Below, piece after piece: positions 10,831 through 23,400 of a DNA stretch of 64,000 nucleotides (position 1 is its first letter; each line of letters opens with the position of its first letter). Made by a program: the position numbers and the translations under genes. The notes beneath the pieces are model-generated. The model made no database searches and was not told the DNA's origin. It was given only the letters and a program-made list of their open reading frames with translations. The DNA comes from Bolinopsis microptera (taxonomy: Eukaryota > Ctenophora > Tentaculata > Lobata > Bolinopsidae), in the NCBI RefSeq assembly GCF_026151205.1, contig NC_087076.1, forward strand, positions 15,894,419 to 15,958,418, written 5' to 3'.

Positions 10831-13800
10831 ACCGCCCTGTACCAATTCTCACATGTTAGATGTTTCAATTAATTAAGAGGGGCCTATGTATCACATGTTT
10901 TTTTTAATGGGCATATGTCAAAATTAAATCAACTACCCCAATTAATTGAAAAGCTTCAGGAACATTTTCAGAGTGTCGGCCAGTCATTCTTTCCATTTAG
11001 GATACATAGAAATCAAATTCAAATGCCTATCCTAAAGTTAATTTCCATAAATAGGTTTTTATGCATTATCTCAAAACGACTTTTTTCGACATAAGCCTTT
11101 TCTATTTTAATTTATAGGTGACGATGTATGGATCAGGATATATCGCTCTCTCCGCCTCTGCAGGGAGTGGGACAGTAGGTCCAGCTTCTTAAGACAATCG
11201 CAAGAATCCAATTTTTGACACTACCGCATCTCCAACAAGTCCTATATTTAATTACGTTTGTATATTTAACTGGATAGATCAACTTTATCTAAGTTGATTG
11301 TAAATAAATTCCAAGCAGCAAATGCTGAATAGGCAAATGGGAAATCATAGGAAATCGGGCGTATCTTAGCCTTTAAATGCAATCCTATCAGCCGCTTTCG
11401 CCATATATCTCAGCAGAGTACAGACAAACAATAATTGTAAAGTCGCTTCTTTCTGGCTGTAACATTTAACGTGTCCCGAATTTTAAATTTAAAACCCGGT
11501 GGAACGCATCTTCTTGGCTATTAGCCACCTTCTTGGCACATTTACTCTTCCTTTGTTGCCGTTAACCTGGGTAGGGCCGGCGGTCGAAATGGCAGATTTA
11601 CAAAGGTATGATAATAACACCCTTTTGAAATGGGTTTTCCTGGGCAGTCAAACGATCAGCGAGGATTCAATGAATCTTTATAATATTATGTCGTAGAATG
11701 CTTTCATTGCCCTTTTATTTCTAATTTTGCCGTTCGTCTCTGCGTCAGAGCACAAAATTAGGGGATGGTACAAATCCAGCTAGTCAAGTGGTCACGTCTG
11801 CAGCCTCACTACGCTGTGCAGCATCGATAAAGACTAAAAGAACTTTCTGGAACGCCAAAAAACCACATACTGAGCTGTGATTGTCCTTTATAATGGTTTA
11901 GTGGCATTAGTCCGTACCTGATTGTAGAATACTATCGTGCATTATAACAGAGGGAGTCATGTGGTCGCGATGGCATTTAGTGATGCTTCAAACTTGTAAT
12001 CGGTTCTTTGCGTTATAATTTAATAGTTAGCATTATAAATTTATCAATCTCGTACAAAAATTCGACCGTCTCGGTCCTAACATTAATACCCGACTCTAAA
12101 ATACTAGGAATACTGAACACTAGTCTGAGAGCTTGACTATAACATAAAGTATAATAATAGTATAATAAGATAAGAGATCGTACGTGTCCTTCATCTTATA
12201 CTGATTTAGATAATAATAATAATGGTATTGGTAATATCATTAAAGAATCTATTCTATATATTATTCTATATAATAAATGTGATAACAACATATTGGCCAC
12301 GTACAAATGAGTTCTCACAAACTAAAGTAAAGTTTGTTTAGTGAAGAAGTGTCAACCTTAGCGAGATCAAAGTGTTGTCTCATTGGACCCCGGGCCTCTA
12401 AATAGATAGCGGAGGTGCTGGTGGTCTCCAAATATAAGTATCATATTAAATCTCAAACATCTTTCAATATTTCGACGTCTGTAAGATTAATTTGAGAAAC
12501 CTAGTATACTTGACCTTGTGACCTAATACATGGCCTTATAATCAATTACCTTATAGTTAGTTATGTACAATACACCTGCCTCGTCAAATTAATCTTGTGA
12601 CCGTTTGACCCCGTGGTCTAGAATATTGTTGGCTGAGGAAATGATTTACCATGCGGGATACATTGAATTTATAACAACCAAAACGACTAATTAAAACGAC
12701 GAAAACTTCTTCTATAATTGACTCTAGATATAAAGTTTCTTAAGTAGACTTGCTGTTCAAAAGCTAGTATCGAGGTCGACTAATATTTTGAAACAGATCC
12801 TATTCTGCGTTGAGATATCTGCTTCTTGAATATACTTAAAAAGTTACAAAATTGTCTTATCTCATCAACTCTCCATTTCAGGTGATAATAAGATCGCTGA
12901 GAAGTGTATTTTCGTACGTGTACACGCTCTGGATGTACGTTTATATGGCAACCAAGTCGAAACTGAGACAGCATAGGACTATAGCTGCTGGGTGATCGTG
13001 TGTATCTAGATTTAAATTATGTCAATTCAATTTTATTTTGTTCGTGTATTATGAATGATGTTCGAATTTTAAATTTTATTTTGAATATTTTGACGGATTT
13101 TTGGTTTACTGAATACTCACAGTGTCATTGAATGTTACTCGACAAACTACAGTTTCTTAATAAAGACTTAAGACATGCCCATAATATGACTATTACAATT
13201 TTAAATGGAGATTGTTAATATTTAAACTAGATTAAGTTATTCTTTTTAATTTCCTGTTCATAATTTTTGATAATAAGCCAAAATGTACTATCTCTTAACA
13301 GTAAACTTTGAACCTAATTTCTACCATCGAAATACTATTTGAGTCAAACTTGGTAAAATTTGTAACTGCTAAAGGAAGTGTGAAATGGGAATTGGGATTG
13401 TTTCTTTTGGTATTAACCAGGATATTCTACAGGAGATTCAAAGTCTCTTTCTTTCTTGAACTTTAAATTCTTGAGACCATGTCCCTTTTTATTCGTTTCT
13501 TTTTTTCCTGTATTTCGAACCAAATTCGGTGTATAAACTGTCCAATCTAAGAATCTCCAAGACTTTTACCAACAAGACCCTGAAATTGGACCAAATATTT
13601 TTCACCTTTTGATTGAGTTGATTGGATTTACGTTTAATAAGATAGGTTTGTATAACTTAGTAAGAGATATGTTGTGTTGGATGTATGGGTTTATAACCAG
13701 CTTATGTTGTGGTTTATTTATTGGTAAAATATATCCGTATCTATTTTATTTAACAAAAGCACGCTATTTATTTATACACAAAACAGATAATATCATGGCA

Positions 13801-14020
13801 TTTATAAACGCATTTCATAGCTGAAATAATTATTAGCATGTTCTCATAACACTAACAGAATAATGTAAAGTTGCCTACAATTCAACTAAAATAAAATACC
13901 CAATAAAAGAGTAATCAAGAGTAAAATGATTTACTGGAATAATATCCACATAATTATCCACGCTCCACTAGTGTGTCCAGAGTCAGTGCCCTCAACTATA
14001 TTACTAGCCCCAATCAAAAA
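10831..14020. other. AT-rich interval without a recognised gene
   Basis: More than 3 kb of AT-rich DNA. Short open frames (for example 11499-11696 and 13609-13824) have no motif. A possible small coding-looking segment follows an acceptor-like site near 11119, but it cannot be joined to anything. It is the downstream flank of the first DDAH-like gene. Confidence 0.4.
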
Positions 14021-15347
14021 CAGTATCCCTCCTTCTAAATACCAATATCGAGAACAGAGCACCTGATACTGCCACCACTTTTACGGTATCCCTCCTTCTA
14101 GATACCAATATCGAGAACAGAGCACCTGATACTGCCACCACTTTTACGGTATCCCTCCTTCTAAATACCAATATCGAGAACAGAGCACCTGATACTGCCA
14201 CCACTTTTACAGTATCCCTCCTTCTAAATACCAATATCGAGAACAGAGCACCTGATACTGCCACCACTTTTACGGTATCCCTCCTTCTAAATACCAATAT
14301 CGAGAACAGAGCACCTGATACTCTGATACTGCCACCACTTTTACAGCATCCCTCTTTCTAAATACCAATATCGAGAACAGAGCACCTGATACTGCCACCA
14401 CAAACAGTATCCCTCTTTCTAAATACCAATATCGAGAACAGAGCACCTGATACTACCACCACTTTTACAGTATCCCTCCTTCTAGATACCAATATCGAGA
14501 ACAGAGCACCTGATACTGCCACCACTTTTACAGTATCCCTCCTTCTAAATACCAATATCGAGAACAGAGCACCTGATACTGCCACCACAAACAGTATCCC
14601 TCTTTCTAAATACCAATATCGAGAACAGAGCACCTGATACTGCCACCACTTTTACAGTATCCCTCCTTCTAGATACCAATATCGAGAACAGAGCACCTGA
14701 TACTGCCACCACTTTTACAGTATCCCTCCTTCTAAATACCAATATCGAGAACAGAGCACCTGATACTGCCACCACTTTTACAGTATCCCTCCTTCTAAAT
14801 ACCAATATCGAGAACAGAGCACCTGATACTGCCACCACTTTTACAGTATCCCTCCTTCTAAATACCAATATCGAGAACAGAGCACCTGATACTGCCACCA
14901 CTTTTACAGTATCCCTCCTTCTAAATACCAATATCGAGAACAGAGCACCTGATACTGCCACCACTTTTACAGTATCCCTCCTTCTAAATACCAATATCGA
15001 GAACAGAGCACCTGATACTGCCACCACTTTTACAGTATCCCTCCTTCTAAATACCAATATCGAGAACAGAGCACCTGATACTGCCACCACTTTTACAGTA
15101 TCCCTCCTTCTAAATACCAATATCGAGAACAGAGCACCTGATACTGCCACCACTTTTACAGTATCCCTCCTTCTAAATACCAATATCGAGAACAGAGCAC
15201 CTGATACTGCCACCACTTTTACAGTATCCCTCCTTCTAAATACCAATATCGAGAACAGAGCACCTGATACTGCCACCACTTTTACAGTATCCCTCCTTCT
15301 AAATACCAATATCGAGAACAGAGCACCTGATACTGCCACCACTTTTA
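14021..15347 (-). repeat. 63-bp minisatellite (about 21 units) derived from the last exon of the DDAH-like gene
   Basis: Units of 63 bp (21 codons) repeat from about 14021 to 15347. On the minus strand each unit reads, in the gene's frame, K-S-G-G-S-I-R-C-S-V-L-D-I-G-I-stop followed by a short linker. This is exactly the C-terminus and stop of the adjacent gene, whose CDS ends inside the first unit. Most units are identical; a few have c/t changes, an 8-bp duplication (near 14320) or a short deletion (near 14400 and 14590). The array should be transcribed as a 3' UTR. Confidence 0.93.
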
Positions 15348-17766
15348 CGGAACTCCTGGTAAGGGGTGATTAGAATCTCGTAACCAAGATCTGTTAACTT
15401 CTTGTGCAGTTCCGGAGAGAATGCCATCCCAACTACATAGTGCTTGTCTCCATCTGGCAGGGGAGAGGAGATAGTCAGGATTGTCAGTAGTTACTGGTAA
15501 CTATGGTAACTATGGTAACTATGGTAACTATGGTAACTATGGTAACTATGGTAACTATGGTAACTATGGTAACTATGGTAACTATGGTAACTATGGTAAC
15601 TATGGTAACTATGGTAACTATGGTAACTATGGTAACTATGGTAACTATGGTAACTGGGTAGCTAGTTTAGTGTGTTACATGAACTAGCTGCAATTTCCGG
15701 AATTTGTTTGCGTTTTTGGCTGGCTACACGAATGAACAAGTATTAAGTTTTCAGGCAAGATGCCAGGCTAATGTAACGTTATGTGGAAGCTTTGTAGCAT
15801 GGTTATACTCATTTTAATAACAGGTTAAGTGTTGGCACATGGTATCAGAAACGACCAACAAGTACAATTAACACTGCTTAAACAGCTGATAAAGGATCTA
15901 ACCGTGGACAGGAATAGCGTTTGGTACAAAGTTGTCCACACAATCCTCTTCTGATATCTCTATAATGTTATCTGCCCCGTTCACTTCTCTGGGGAAATAA
16001 ACTTTTTATACACGTTACTGTTAGAGTGTAAGATATCGTTATAATATTGCTTCAGCCAGTCTCTTAGACAATTGCCGGGTGCAGTTAAGTGCTGTTTGCT
16101 TTAAACTCATAAAATTCAAAGATCACCCAAACGGTTCAAGATAACCACAGCTGTAACATGCTCACTTGATAAGATTGAAGGAGTGTGTATCAAATGCCGG
16201 AGGGAACACTAGAACATGGCCCTGAGACAGGCTCAACATGGCTGTATCAAGATGATAACACAACTCGGAGACTAGGTGCAGGCTGTGAAACTCCGTTCCT
16301 GTGAAGTCGATAACGTCCTTTACTAGGTCGTAGGATTCTTTATCTGATCTGATAGTTAATGTTATAGTTAGTGTATAGTTAGACCGGCAATTGTGTTCTT
16401 TTTTTGCCAATAAAATATAGATTTATAGAAGAAGGTGCTGATGCCGCCTGGTATTAACGAAAGACAATATTGGTATTGCTTGCTGTGTTTTTCGTGCTCA
16501 AACATTCAAGTCATCATTAATTGTACATTACGTGCTGCGACAGTCGATTTGGCAGGAACATAAGGTAATTCATTCATGATTATGAGAGTAAGGTTGGTAC
16601 CGTCGGCGATCAAGAGTTTCTAATTTTGGGTGTGGAGACATATTGACGATGACAATTCATATTCACACGCAAGAAAAGTCTACCTGAATCCGTATCCTAA
16701 GTAAGCATGTTTTCTGTTGTAGTTGTAAGCAAAATCACCACATCCCTCCAGGTTCAAACCATGAGGTCGAGAATCGTATACCTGCAATAATTTTAGTCTG
16801 GTCCAGGTCAGTAAGATAATTGGAACGTTCTGTGATTATTTCAATATGATTGCTGTGCTGCAAGAAGTCAAGAAGAGACTAAGGGATAACAATATTCAAT
16901 TTATTATTAATTGAATGATGTTTGATAAAAACTAATAATTTACTTTATTAATGTCAATGCGGGTCATGACTTCCCGACAGCCGACAGCGGTTTCCACCAC
17001 TTACCTCGAAGTTCCTTTCCTTAAACCACTCTATTGTGGGCTCTGACTCAGCTCTGCGTGGCGGGTTGAACATGTTTGAAATAAGAGCTTTCCCTCCCCA
17101 GACCAGAGCACAATTAGCACAGAAAACCTGGTCAACCTGACCCGGCATGTTCTTTATAACCTCCACCTAGGCAGTGCAGGGTGGCTGAGACGGCTTTGTG
17201 ACGCATTTGTTGCATCATCATACAACAAGATCATTAGTATGGAAGTAGAGGAAATATTTCTTTTAAGGTAAGTACAGGACAGAATTGAGAGGGAACAAGA
17301 CACAATTTTGTTGAAAGTTAACCGTTCTTGGAAGTTACCCAAGTGATCTGACCGTGTTTGTTTGTAGTGCCATAATGGTTAGTGAAAAAATGTTTAATGT
17401 GATTGTACCTCCACTCCGATAGACTCAAATGTTGATTTGACTCCCTCCCACTGTTTCATAGCAAGAGCCCTATCCACTGGTGAATCCATTGTCATGTACG
17501 CGTTATGCCCCTGCAAATATAAGTTCACGTGAGACGACTGACGAGCTAACCAGAAAATGTATTTCGTTGTTACTTTTCAAATATTTGGCAGAATACAATT
17601 TTGGTGAATAATTTTGCACAGTCAGTATTTATGAATATGATTAAGTATTTCAGTAAATTTGTTCTCAGGATCGATGAGATCAGACTCTCACCTGGTGTAT
17701 TACGTCAAAGGAAGTGGGTTGGCACATCATCAACCGCTTCCAAGATCTGACAGCGAGATTTGTCAT
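15299..17766 (-). CDS. DDAH-like guanidino-group hydrolase, paralogue 1 (seven exons)
   Basis: Exons (minus): 17692-17766, 17409-17510, 17005-17166, 16684-16781, 16166-16348, 15903-15988, 15299-15453. All borders are GT..AG and phases fit; the CDS is 861 nt, 286 residues, close to the usual size of dimethylargininase/arginine-deiminase-related hydrolases. Family signatures in order: MMCQPTSFDVIH, SPVDRALAMKQWEG, QVFCANCALVWGGKALIS, RRAESEPTIEWF, LEGCGDF (about residue 125), GYGFRSDKESYDLV, YHLDTAMLSLSQGHVLVFP (His178) and KSGGSIRC (Cys279). The acidic, His and Cys residues of the catalytic set are present. Such enzymes hydrolyse methylated arginines or related guanidines to citrulline products; the true substrate is unknown. 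A family FACNAV-like motif is FVPNAI here. The last exon merges into a minisatellite. Confidence 0.88.
15496..15655. repeat. 9-bp microsatellite (ggtaactat)n in intron 6
   Basis: About 17 uninterrupted copies of ggtaactat in the last intron of DDAH-like paralogue 1. The unit contains ggtaact, which resembles a 5' splice site on the plus strand and gttacc on the minus strand. The array begins about 43 bp upstream of the last exon in gene orientation. Confidence 0.95.
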
Positions 17767-20466
17767 GTCCTTAACTTCAAACTTGGATTGTAAGTGAATG
17801 ACTCATTAAAAATAAAAACAATTTAATCGAGTGAAGTTATTTTATGTGAAAATCTCAGCTAATACTAATAGAGCTTAGCGGGTATATAGCCTGCTTTAAT
17901 ATAACACGGACCTCGTTATAAGTATAACGCAGTTTTGGGTAAATTGTCCCCCTCAACTGCTTATAATACAAATAAAAAACCCGTGGTCACAGGGAGGAAT
18001 CTAATAGTATTTTTTGTTAGTAAGTTTAAATCGCGTCAAAAAATATCCTAAACAAACCGAAGATACAGCCGATTAAAATGTTGCTCGCACTAAACACAAC
18101 GTAATATCAACAAAACCGATAAAAAATGCCGTTTTAACAATCTTTGCACGTGCACGTGCGTGTAACAACCCTCGTTACCATGGTTACTACGCAAGTTCAT
18201 ATTTTTCGTTTGTTTTGCACGTGGGCGGTCGTACATACATACATACAAAAATAATTCTTTGAATTACAGTAGAGATTACAAGCGATATCAATAATGCGCC
18301 CCAATTATCAACCTCGCTCGCTATAATAACGGACCTGGCTGTGACGCGGTTTTTTGGTAAACATTATTCTGTCCCTCGCGATGTTTTACTGTACAGGTAC
18401 TAGCAGTAAATAGTACTAGTAGTACTACTAGTCCTGGTTACAGAAGTTATTTTCATAGTTTAAAATACACAGATACAAGATAAGTCCAGTTTGGGATCGT
18501 GCCCATTTAAAATTACGTTAGTAGCTTATGAGGATTTGTTAAAACTTTAAAAGCAGACGTTGTATGCGAAATATTTTAGATTCCTCCATTATAGATAATT
18601 CTCAAAATGTATTTGGGGAAGATGAATAAATGCGGATTTTTAATGGTTTTGAAGTCCTTCGAGCGTTCATTTTAATGTCCGTTCAACATTATGTCTGTTC
18701 ACATAATGTCTGTTCAAATAAGGTCCGATAAGGTAATTCGGACGGACATTAGTGTGTAAGCGCTAATATCCGACCGGAAACTTCCACAAACTGACATGAC
18801 TCAGCAAGGATCAAGTTCAACAAGCTCAAAAAGGATAGCAAACAAAGCGATTATCTTTATATACGACGAAATATGGATGGAATTTACAAATTGAGTGTAT
18901 GCAAATACGCAAAATGCATGAATAATCTGAACTTTAACAGAAATTTGAATATAAATTTGAATATATCAACTTCCAACTAACAATGTTTAAAAACAGTTAT
19001 TTAATCAAATGTTAAACAGAAAGGTTTAACTTTAGGTATGTCGCGTCGGTAAAAACGTAATAGCATATTACCTAGTATAACACACGAGATGAGAGAATCC
19101 TTACTCTATTATGAAAATACCTCTGTAATATTAGAACTTAATTTCAATGTACAATCCTGACCAAGTTTGGAAGCCCGCCGAAATTCGATCTCGGATCTTA
19201 GCGCTGGTATTTTTCTTTTAAGCCACTTGAAGTTGAATACTTTTCCGGATTCTTTGTTATTCAGAAATCTGATTCTATAAGCCTATTACTCTATCATAAA
19301 CTTATCAGGCATAAGCTAACATTTAACAATCACATTTTTGTAGAATTGTTCAGAGCCTTGATACAGCTCAGACAGTAAATATATGTGTCTAGACCACTGC
19401 TGCCCCACTTGGCGAGATGTCAGGCTTGTCTAAAAACTCCTTCAGTGTACAAAAACTGGAAATTTCATCTGTCAATAAAGTTCTTAAAGTTAAATTTAAA
19501 AATAGTAGTTCTTAACGCAGCGTCACGGCTTGTAACTGTATGTGGCAAAATAAAAAATTAATTATCTGCCTAATGATCAGGACACCCTACTAAGCTACTA
19601 GTGATAAACATTTTTGGATCGAGTAGTGATTCCAAGCAAGAGCGTATAAATAGGGCCTTTAATAGGGCCTTTAATAGGCCCCTAATAGGGCCCCTAATAG
19701 GGCCTTTAATAGGGCCCCTATATGGGACCTTCTCTCAGTATTGAATTCAGTTCTGTAATCAGATTCTAACTTCACTCATAAAATCAATCGAATAATCATC
19801 AACTATCTAAAATCTTATTTCATCTTTATCGTACGAAAAAGAAAAATACGAATTTGAATATTGAAATCTCCAGAGTTACAATAAATAAGCGGCTGAAGCC
19901 AACTTCAATGGCGAAATTGAAACAAATTCTTTTGTTTTAAATCAAAAATATTCATGATAAAATTATTAAAATCTGTCAAATTGAAATAAACATATGAAAT
20001 AATTAATAAACAATGTAACTGTTGATAATAATGCCCCTATACTAAAAATATATGCCCCTATACTGAATTTATATATCTGATATTTACTGATAATATGATA
20101 CTTAGATTCAATATAATAATAATAATAATAACTAGAAATTCATACATCGCTTTATAGCCAAAAAGAACTCAAAATCCAAAGATTCAGTTCAAGCCATCTA
20201 AAGCGACTCATGAACATGTACATAAGAACTTAGAATGTTATGAAGTATGGTTGTAGTATATAATGTATGATATTATTTATATATATGATATGTGTTCGTT
20301 ATTTTCTCTAACCAATGTTCACTAACAAGCAATGGTCTCCTGCTCTTCACTCTTCATGACATGATGAGATGTTTGGTGGTATGGTGTTAAATACTCAAAC
20401 AACTTCCCTGGATTCGTTTCATCCGTCACAAGCGTCCTTGTAAAGCTACTCCAGGTGTTTTATGAT
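17767..20466. other. Spacer between the two DDAH-like paralogues
   Basis: No exon recognised. It contains a fragment of the tccgataaggt DNA-element family (18655-18765), a short array of tagggcccctaa/tagggccttta words (19655-19725) and a segment at 20107-20240 that recurs at 31060-31200. The promoter of paralogue 1 should lie just above 17766. Confidence 0.45.
18655..18765. mobile_element. Terminal fragment of a pogo/Tigger-like associated DNA element
   Basis: Contains cttcgagcgttcattttaat, repeated gtccgttca words and gtccgataaggt, shared with 51481-51600, 52772-52900 and 55165-55252. Those copies are next to or include pogo-like transposase remnants, which suggests a common family of non-autonomous ends. 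Confidence 0.6.
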
Positions 20467-23400
20467 TTACACATCTCTTGTCTGAGCGATGTCAACCACA
20501 CAGCATCTCACTGCACCTCCACTGAGCAGAAACTGATCGTAATCTATTTGTACACATTTGTACCTGTGGCGTGAGGTTCTTTTTAGTCATTCGGGAAAAT
20601 TACAGTTATTATCATGGAATAAATTGGCGCAATCATTTCGATTTGTGGTAGTAAAAGTAAGCTACGTTTTAATTTTAACATTTTCCATCCCTATAATCGT
20701 AATTTTATATCAGATTCAGATCAAACAAAATACGTAGTTTTCACAAACCCTAGGTCTTGTAAAACATTTCCGAGTCTGTCACTGAAATGTGGAGCAACTA
20801 CAACTGCTTCCAGGTCGTTGCTGATAAAGGATACACAGTTGCAGGAAAACTGGAGACCCTCCTCCAAAGTTAGCTCGATCACTTTATCTCTACTACCTGG
20901 GTTATTGGATATAGTTATAAAAGCTATGTTTTATAGGGCTTACATAGCTGTTTCATGTCCAAATACAGCGATATGTATCAATATGTAGAAGTTGTACAGC
21001 AATACTAAGGTAATGGGACTACTGTGGACCCTCTACCGGCCAAAACTTGTTATTGTTAACAAAGCCAAAGTCAAGGTTCGGTGAACGATAGTTAAAAGCG
21101 CTTAAAGGACATAAGTTAAAGTGGTAGAGCAGCATCATGAAGTGGACATCTCGAGAAATTTTTATTAGGTACAATGCAGGGTTGCTCCTTCATAAATCGT
21201 CTTTTTCTTCGATAATAAATTGACATAAAATCTTTAAAATTATTCGAGAGGAATCTAGAATAATTTAGTTGCGGCTAACACTCGACCTCTGCCTGATACA
21301 GAGGATGTCACCATTTTACCTTCAGACAGACATCGAACGCTGTACGAAGATGACGATCAAACCTCGTTACAGCGATAAATAGATTCGAAGGTTCTGCAAT
21401 GCGGATCCGCTTCGAACTGGCCGACGGTCAAACATCCACCACTAAATAAAACGGTAAAGATACTCCAACTCGGGCTCCAATAGCTAAAAGTAAAAAGGCT
21501 TGATTGATCATGTGACTGTTAATTACCTAGAGCGTCATATACGTTCTTCAGGGATGCTTCGTCAAATGCTCCCGGGTAGAGCATAACATGTCCTAGAGAC
21601 AGTGGTGCCATGCTAACATCCAGGTGATAGAATCTCTCTGAAAATACGACGATTATTAAGTAGGTGATTCTGATAACTGATAGAATCTCTCTGAAAATAT
21701 GACCATTATTAAGGTAATTATTAATTAAGTGATACTGATAACCGATAGAATCTCTCTGAAAATATGCCGATTACTAAGGTAATGATTAATTAGGTGTTAC
21801 TGATAACCGATAGAATCTATCTGAAAATATGCCGATTACTAAGGTAATTATTAATTAGGTGTTACTGATAACCGATAGAATCTATCTGAAAATATGACGA
21901 TTATCAAGCAGAGGCAACATGCTAACATCCAGGTGATAAAATCTCTCTGAAAATACGCGGACGATTATTAATTAGGTGATTCTGATAACTGATAGAATCT
22001 CTCTGTAGATATGACCATTATTAAGGTAATTATTAATTAGGTGATACTGATAACCGATAGAATCTCTCTGTAAATATGACGATTATCAAGCAGAGGCAAT
22101 TCGAAAGTGCGGAATTGCACTATTGATCTATCACCGCACTTTTTTGCACCATCGGCTGTTGTTCGTTTTATCAGATTTGTGTACGTCAATTTGACATCGC
22201 TGTATACAGTGAGAAAATATTGACATGCCCATAACTATGGTTAGGGGCACACATCTTTTTATTAAACAAAAGATGGCGAATCTTGGCATATGAACAACTT
22301 ATCAAGCTGATCGCAACCTCAACAGATTGAAATTGAGTCACTTTATTTTAGTCACAAGGGTCCAACACATTCTGTGTCAGTGTAACTGTAAGTCGCTTAT
22401 ACACCTAAAGATTCTGTGTCGACCAACGGAACTAAAATAAAGTGACTCAATTTCAATCTGCTCATCGCCAGGGTACACACGTACTGTAGTTCGATAAACC
22501 CTAAAGTTCGACTCTGTCGAACTTTATTGCGCTACCTTGGACTGTAGTTCGACACACACTGAAGTTCGACAAAACTGTAGAACCTCATTTCGCTACCTGA
22601 ATTCTAGTTCGACACGTACTGTTTGACAAAAGAACTGCGATTGGATAAAAAGACATTCACGAAGATAAATTTAGATTAGCTTTTGTAATTTAGATTAGCT
22701 TCCGACTCAGTTCCACTTTTGTAATTTAGATTTGCTTCCAACAGAGTTTAATTGAAGAATTTTAAGTCTACATAATACTGTTTCTGGGAAAAAATTTGAA
22801 GTGATCCCGTTAAAATTATGTTGTTCGATGGATACTATTACTGTACATAATAGAATTAATTGTCAACAAGCAACTTTGCTGCACATAAAACGTTTTGGCC
22901 AGGTGCAGAATCGCAGTTCACACTATTTACAAAATATTGCAACACCTACAATCTACATGTTGCCTTTGTTATCAAGGTGATACTGAGAAAGAATCCACCT
23001 GGAAATATTATGACAATTATTCGTCACTCTCTACTAAACGTCTCTGACTCTCTATAGTAAAGTAGTAATGCTAGTAACCAACACGACTAGTACATACCGT
23101 CGTTATTGGCTATTGTAAGGACAACATTTTTTCCATCGCCTAAAAAGGCAATAGATGGTTAGAAGTGGTAGGATTTGAGAATGGGTACAGTGGGTATAGG
23201 TTTTTCGTCGTGTCACAAAGCAAAACATGCATTAACCTCCGCAAACACGTGCTCCTTTACAAATTATCACTTGATGGTCGCGCGCGCATTTTACAATGCT
23301 TTTATGTCAAGGTGTACTCTATACCAAGAATCGAGCTAATAAATCGTGTCGTCGCGCATGTATATCTCTTTTCGCTATTATACATTTTGATTCGCATTGA

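Noticed and set aside
11119-11193. A short coding-looking segment after an acceptor-like site (VTMYGSGYIALSASAGSG)
   Set aside because: It is only 24 codons, cannot be joined to any other exon, and matches no family I know.
14004-15342. Minus-strand open frames of up to 265 codons with a 21-residue repeat
   Set aside because: They are the out-of-frame reading of the 63-bp minisatellite; in the frame of the real gene each unit has a stop.
14021-15347. CRISPR-like regular repeats
   Set aside because: The units are contiguous with no unique spacers, and the genome is eukaryotic; it is a minisatellite.
19170-19210. A ttcgatctc stretch resembling a tRNA T-arm
   Set aside because: No matching acceptor stem, D-arm or anticodon arm could be folded around it.
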